Below are positions 61,872-64,000 of a stretch of DNA of 64,000 nt, piece by piece. Position 1 is the stretch's first letter, and each line of letters begins with the position of its first letter. Under the pieces are notes generated by a model. That model had not been told where the DNA came from, searched no databases, and saw only the letters and a list, made by a program, of their open reading frames with translations. The DNA comes from Glycine soja (Eukaryota; Streptophyta; Magnoliopsida; Fabales; Fabaceae): contig NC_041004.1 of the NCBI RefSeq assembly GCF_004193775.1, forward strand, positions 35,054,411-35,118,410, given 5' to 3'. The position numbers and the translations under genes are program-made.

Positions 61872-63137
61872 ATGACCCTCTCGTGCATCCTCAGACACAA
61901 AATCTTCCCTCCACCCCGCTCCCCCTTCAACCTCTTCATCCAACGGCGATGGAAGAAACCCACCGTCTCCGCCCAAACCCGCTTAGTAGACAGAGTCCGA
62001 GAACCCCACTTCGACAAACTCGCTTCCCACCTCAAAAGACTCGACCTTGTCCTCAAAACCCACCCACAATCTCATGCCCGCGCGCAAGCGCGGTCCTTTC
62101 ATCTCTCTCACCCTCCTCTCCCGCTGGCGAAACATCCTCGGACTCACCGTCCCCGTGGGCCCATTCCTCCACAAATACCCCCACGTCTTCCACGTGTTCG
62201 TCCACCCCTTCAGAAAAAACACGTGCTGCAGGGTCACCAAAAGGATGAAAGAATTGACCTTTCTCGAAGGGGTGGTGGTTAAGCAGAATGGAACAGAAGC
62301 TGTGAAGAGGGTGAAGAAGCTGCTGATGATGTCCGTGAATGGCACGCTTCGTTTGCACGCCTTAAGGTTGATTAAAAGAGAATTGGGTCTCCCTGAGGAT
62401 TTCAGAGACTCCATTATTGGAAGGTATGATCGAGATTTCAGATTGGTTGATTTGGAGGTTGTGGCATTGGTTGATTGGGACGCCGAATTTGCGGTGGCTC
62501 GGGTTGAGGAATGGAGGGTGAGGGAGTACACTGAAAAGTGGTTGAGTGAGTTCGAGACCAAGTTCGCATTCCCCGTTAGCTTCCCAACCGGGTTTATGTT
62601 TGAGAGAGGGTTTAAGGAGAGGCTGAGGAATTGGCAGAGGCTTCCTTACACCATGCCTTACAAGAGGAACGAGGTTGTTCGGGTGAGGACGTGTGGAGGG
62701 ATCGAGTGGTATGAGAAGAGGGCTGTGGCTGTTCTTCATGAGCTGCTGAGCTTGACTGTGGAGAAGATGGTTGAGGTTGATCGGCTGGCTCATTTTGGAG
62801 GGACTTTGGTATCGAAGTTAATGTGCGCGAATTGCTGCTGAGGCATCCTGGTATATTTTACTTGTCTACTAAAGGGAAGACTCTAACTGTTTTTCTTAGG
62901 GAAGCTTATGGGAAAGGGGGGTTGGTTAAGCCAAATCCCGTGTATGAGGCATGAAGGAATATGTTGGATCTTGTGTTGTTAGGGTATAGGAAAACCAGAC
63001 AATTGTTGGCTTGTGATGATGAGTCTAATAAGGAAGAGAGTAATGCTGTAGTATGTGAAGTGAATGAGGAAGGTGAAAGGCAAGGAGATTGGGTGATTCC
63101 TTTCTTGGAGAATTGTGAAGAGAATAGATCCCCTTGA
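61872..63137 (+). pseudogene. PORR-domain (plant organelle RNA recognition) gene, broken
   Basis: Intronless, about 420 codons, the usual length of PORR proteins, which bind organelle RNAs and aid group II intron splicing in plastids or mitochondria. The start is ATG 61,872, with a basic N-terminus typical of organelle targeting, then RVREPHFDKL, KRGPFISLTLLSRW and YPHVFHVFVHP in PORR order. Three lesions: a 4-bp tandem duplication of CCAC at 62,060-62,067 shifts the frame, one G is missing at 62,817/62,818, and TGA occurs at 62,952-62,954 where homologues have Arg. Reading on past each lesion keeps family-like sequence (HPGIFYLSTKG, then RNMLDLVLLGY) to a final TGA at 63,135. The little-eroded sequence suggests recent loss, unless the assembly is wrong. 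Confidence 0.85.
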
Positions 63138-64000
63138 TCATTTGGTGAAATTGTTAACATGACTTATTGAGTTCATTGCCTTCTGCTTTTGTTACCCTGT
63201 GCAATGTTTTATTTGCATTCTGTTGATCATGATATATCACTTGCCATGTGAAATCTCCTGATTGTTGCATGTTCTCCATGCATACTAGCTCTCAAATAAC
63301 AAACATTTACCATCAAGGCATTTTACACCTGCCCAGTTGGTTCTCTCTCGCAGGACCCATGGCTCCGCTCGTATACTCTACTTTTTGTAGCTCCACTTTT
63401 TTCTTTTTACCTTTGATTCAATTTCAAATTGTGAATCATCCTGTGCAAGAGCTATAGAGTTTTTATGTTCATGGAGTTTCTTGCACAAGAGGCTTAGAAC
63501 ATCAGGAAGAACAAGTGTGCTGAAAATCTTCTCAAGAAGAAAGAGGGACTTCAGACTTTTTTACCTCTTCACTGCAGAACAGGTTATGCACTATGCACCT
63601 ATACAGCAATATTTTACCCAATGTTTTTGTCTTTGGTTGATATTCTACTAACTCAAACTTGTTGGACCAAACGATTATGATATAATGATGTTCAATTTTG
63701 TCTTTCCTGTTGTATTAATAGGTGAATTACTCAATATTCGAGGGATTATGTAGCCTTATGCTTCCCCTTGCTTATTTATCTATTGGACTAGATTCTGATC
63801 AGTTCTTTGAACATTTTATTAACCTCATGGTTAGAGTTTGAGTCATCACAGATATTGTTATCATTTAGCCATTCTCCTCATTTGTCCATCAAATTTGTTC
63901 CATTTGTATTCATTATTTTCTGCTAATTACAATTAATTCATCCTTTTTGAAATTAAATGACCTAGTGAAAGTGGATGCCAGTTAGCTGAAAAACCTATTT
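63138..64000. other. Right-edge non-coding sequence
   Basis: This is former 3' UTR of the PORR gene and unassigned AT-rich sequence. The 69-codon frame at 63,248-63,457 resembles nothing known to me. No exon of another gene was recognised before the window ends. Confidence 0.45.

Noticed and set aside
61983..62561. A 192-codon minus-strand frame over the PORR gene
   Set aside because: It is antisense to recognisable PORR motifs and is low-complexity in Ser/Leu/Thr.
1..64000. CRISPR arrays, operons, rRNA or complete tRNA genes
   Set aside because: None were seen; the window is plant nuclear DNA and its repeats are explained by transposons and microsatellites.

Overview
This is nuclear DNA of a dicot plant, almost certainly a legume and most likely soybean (Glycine). 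The reasons are many short exons with GT-AG introns, AT-rich introns and spacers, dense transposons, and plant gene families. The species is my inference.

Positions 1-44,369 hold three tandem copies, all on the + strand, of a plant GH51 alpha-L-arabinofuranosidase gene (ASD1 type, cell wall). Copy 1 (64-7067) enters from the left edge and has 14 intact exons. Copy 2 (12,402-21,212) is dead: it lacks several exons, carries stops and frameshifts, and has a 5.2 kb Ty3 chromovirus-type retrotransposon (13,325-18,535) in one intron. Copy 3 (38,032-44,369) is complete: 17 exons, 651 codons, both catalytic glutamates, and one GC-AG intron. The spacers hold two non-autonomous CACTA transposons (24,363-27,778 and 31,130-36,255), two clear solo LTRs (8,746-9,902 and 30,204-30,682), and fold-back elements. 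I read target-site duplications for most of these directly. Copies 1 and 3 would make secreted enzymes that remove arabinose from arabinan, arabinoxylan or arabinogalactan.

Positions 46,858-64,000 are an ordinary gene-rich stretch. It holds a membrane RING-H2 E3 ubiquitin ligase gene (46,858-51,103, +), the plastid ribosomal protein gene PSRP5 (53,506-52,979, -), the nuclear-pore WD40 protein ALADIN (61,334-54,579, -, 14 exons, 448 codons), and a broken PORR-domain organelle RNA-binding gene (61,872-63,137, +). ALADIN contains a textbook U12-type AT-AC intron (59,899-59,191). As I recall, PSRP5 and ALADIN are also neighbours in Arabidopsis (At3g56910 and At3g56900), so this is probably old conserved synteny.

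I found no undescribed biological system. The most informative signals are the AT-AC intron, the GC-AG intron next to a catalytic exon, the decayed middle array copy, the hairpin-rich CACTA ends, and the exact lesions in the PORR gene. All gene models were built by hand and checked by exon phase: the three complete models and the partial copy 1 each sum to whole codons ending in a stop.
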